Shown here: positions 62,570-64,000 of the stretch, piece by piece
Layout of the letters: the number at the start of each line of letters is the position of its first letter
Numbering within the stretch: position 1 is the first letter of the stretch
From: Streptomyces daqingensis
GTDB taxonomy: Bacteria; Actinomycetota; Actinomycetes; Streptomycetales; Streptomycetaceae
DNA: 64,000 bases
Assembly (NCBI RefSeq): GCF_014645895.1
Contig: NZ_BMMP01000016.1
Span: 62,001-126,000 of the forward strand
Direction: 5' to 3'
Notes under the pieces: generated by a model
Database searches by the model: none
What the model saw: only the letters and a program-made list of their open reading frames with translations
What the model was told of the DNA's origin: nothing
Translations under genes and position numbers: made by a program

Positions 62570-63448
62570 TCAGAGCAGGGACCGGGCCAGGCCTATGACC
62601 ACCGGGGCCACACCGACTGCCAGGAACGCGGGAAGGAAGCACAGGCCCAGCGGCCCCGTCACCAGAACCGCCGCGCGCCTGGCGCGAGTTGCGGCTGCCC
62701 GCGAGGCCGTGGCGCGCAGCTCGGCGGCGAGCCTCGTCACGGACTCCGCTGCCGGTACTCCGCCGCTGCCCGCGCGCTCCATGGAGCGGACGAAGGTGGC
62801 GCCGCCCGGCAACGTCCCGAATCGCCCCCAGACCGCGGCGGGTTCAGCTCCGAGATGCAGCTCCGTCGCCGCCCTCGTCAGCCTGGCTCCCAGCGGTCCG
62901 CCCATCGACCGGCCCACCGCGTCGGCTGCCCGGTCCGGCGCGGAGCCCGCAGCGAGACAGGCTGCGAGCAGCTCGGCCGCCAGAGGCAGCTGTGCACCAG
63001 CTGTGCGGAGTTCGGCCAGGTCACCGCTGCCGGCGTCAGATCCCTCCCTTCGAACCGCCCATCGCCACACGCAGTACGCCCCGAAACCCGCGGCCAGCCA
63101 GCCGAAGACTCCGTCGACGACGGTCACGATCAGCGCCCCCGCGCCCGTCGCAGCCGCCCCAGCTCGCAGCCGCCCGCGCCGGACCCGCCGCCTCCACCAC
63201 TGCCGGTGAGCGTCGAGACAGTGCTGCGGCGAGCGGGCGGACCGACCGGAACGTCGCAGACCGGCGGTACCGGACCCACGCTGCTCCGGCCGCTGTTCCC
63301 CTCCGGTCGGCTGCCCCAGCAGCGACCGGCCCCGGATACGCGCCCGCCAGCCCCTCCAGAGCTCCCAGCACAAGCCGGCGAGCGCTGCGAACGTCACCAG
63401 CAGCGGCACCCACACCCACGGATCGGCCCCAGCCATACCTGAGTTCAT
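62570..63448 (-). CDS. Type II/IV secretion GspF-domain protein (TadC-like)
   Basis: Polytopic assembly platform protein of the tad pilus. The 292-residue product starts with a membrane segment (residues 14-30), has a long basic cytosolic region, then a second membrane segment, and the GspF-type helical core (LPLAAELLAACLAAGSAPDR, MERAGSGGVPAAESVTRLA) before two C-terminal membrane segments (LVTGPLGLCFLPAFLAVGVA). It overlaps the upstream TadB-like gene by four bases (ATGA). The following DUF4244 gene begins 77 bp later. Confidence 0.9.
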   Translation of the reverse strand: MNSGMAGADPWVWVPLLVTFAALAGLCWELWRGWRARIRGRSLLGQPTGGEQRPEQRGSGTAGLRRSGRSARSPQHCLDAHRQWWRRRVRRGRLRAGAAATGAGALIVTVVDGVFGWLAAGFGAYCVWRWAVRREGSDAGSGDLAELRTAGAQLPLAAELLAACLAAGSAPDRAADAVGRSMGGPLGARLTRAATELHLGAEPAAVWGRFGTLPGGATFVRSMERAGSGGVPAAESVTRLAAELRATASRAAATRARRAAVLVTGPLGLCFLPAFLAVGVAPVVIGLARSLL

Positions 63449-64000
63449 GCCGCGCCCTTCTCCTCGTACTTACCCGGGCCCTCCGCAGCACGGACGAGCC
63501 GGGCGACCCAGGCGAGCCCCGCCCACTCCAGCAGCCCGCCGACCGTCAGGCAGACCAGTCCAGCCGGGCTGTGCAGGAGGACGCGCATCGGATCGGCGCC
63601 CATCGCGGCACCGAGCAGCAGCCCGAATGCGGGCAGGAACGCGAGGACGAGTGCGGTGGAACGCGGCCCCGCCAGCAAGGCCTGTAATTCCTCGCGTTGG
63701 TCCCGCTCGGCCCGCAACGCGCAGGCCACCGCGTCGAGGCCCTTCGCGAGCCCGGCCCCTCCCTCCACCGACACGTGCCAGCAGGCCGCCACTCCCCCGA
63801 GGCCTTCCGCGCCGGGGCTGCGTGCCGCCTCCCGAAGCGCCTCCGGGACATCCCCGCCGAAGCGCGCCGCGGCCAGCACCGCCGCACCGCTCTCGCCCAG
63901 CTCCCTGAGGGGAACGGCACCTGCGGCGAGCAGCGCACGGTCCGGTTGCCTTCCCGCGTGCAGCTCGCCCGCGACCGCGGCGCACAGCTCGATCACTGCC
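63445..64000 (-). CDS. TadB-like GspF-domain protein, partial (5' end beyond right edge)
   Basis: Second assembly-platform protein of the tad cluster. The open frame reaches the right edge, so the start is not seen. Visible are the GspF core (LCAAVAGELHAGRQPDRALL, EALREAARSPGAEGLGGVAA, VEGGAGLAKGLDAVACALRAERD) and C-terminal membrane segments (LALVLAFLPAFGLLLGAAMG-like; SPAGLVCLTVGGLLEWAGLA). The ATPase (TadA-like) and CpaE-like genes would be expected further upstream, outside the window. Confidence 0.9.
   Translation of the reverse strand, partial: AVIELCAAVAGELHAGRQPDRALLAAGAVPLRELGESGAAVLAAARFGGDVPEALREAARSPGAEGLGGVAACWHVSVEGGAGLAKGLDAVACALRAERDQREELQALLAGPRSTALVLAFLPAFGLLLGAAMGADPMRVLLHSPAGLVCLTVGGLLEWAGLAWVARLVRAAEGPGKYEEKGAA

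Noticed and set aside
1..64000. CRISPR arrays, IS elements, prophage, riboswitch consensus, biosynthetic gene cluster
   Set aside because: Looked for direct-repeat/spacer arrays, transposase motifs, integrases, phage structural genes, and PKS/NRPS domains; none was seen.

Overview
The window is high-GC actinobacterial DNA, almost certainly from a Streptomyces or a close relative. The evidence is the gene content (bldG with its partner kinase-like gene, a WhiJ-type regulator trio, the tmk fusion, a lysine-tailed TopA, a bla-blaA-blaB locus) and frequent GTG/TTG starts. I see no phage, IS element, CRISPR array or rRNA. One tRNA, tRNA-Thr(CGT), lies at 42195-42268 on the minus strand.

Layout. 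1-6.6 kb is a conserved housekeeping block: ftsH (cut by the left edge), hpt, tilS, a zincin-type protease and dacB on the minus strand, then ppa on the plus strand. 6.7-42.1 kb is more variable. It holds a ThrE-like exporter, a PadR regulator, a DinB-like protein, an aldehyde dehydrogenase, a WhiJ-like trio (XRE/DUF5753 regulator, small ATPase, DUF397 protein), an ABC exporter behind a MerR-type promoter, an MreB-like protein, a BCCT carrier, a DUF389 protein, a tctCBA tricarboxylate transporter, a DedA protein, a Gln/His-rich unknown, a hemerythrin-like protein, a haloperoxidase-like hydrolase, a PGRP-type amidase, a class A beta-lactamase with divergent LysR (BlaA-like) and BlaB-like genes, three proteins of unknown or loosely assigned function, a PHP-type metallohydrolase, a PAS/GAF/SpoIIE/HATPase sensor phosphatase, an APH-fold kinase and a repeat-rich membrane protein. 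42.2-64 kb is again conserved: tRNA-Thr, a secreted TAP-like peptidase, holB, the tmk fusion, topA, a methyltransferase, a small lipoprotein, membrane H+-pyrophosphatase, bldG with its anti-sigma partner, and the helicase/secretion neighbourhood (DECH helicase, two TadE-like genes, a DUF4244 pilin-like gene, TadC- and TadB-like genes) running off the right edge.

How parts work together. Cell-wall genes recur (dacB, PGRP amidase, beta-lactamase with two regulators). Developmental and stress switches recur too: bldG plus RsbW-like kinase, a second RsbW-like ATPase in the WhiJ trio, and the SpoIIE phosphatase fused to an RsbW-like domain. Soluble and membrane-bound pyrophosphatases are both present. 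The tad-like genes form a tightly overlapping operon convergent with the helicase.

The most interesting signals are: arrays of 12-bp repeats sharing the core TGCACGTGCA at two promoters of the WhiJ-like trio; a MerR-type 19-bp-spacer promoter with a central dyad before the ABC exporter and no merR gene nearby; a TadE-like gene that appears to have lost its frame and reads antisense into the helicase; and several clean palindromes upstream of transporters. All calls come from reading the sequence by eye. No database search was run.
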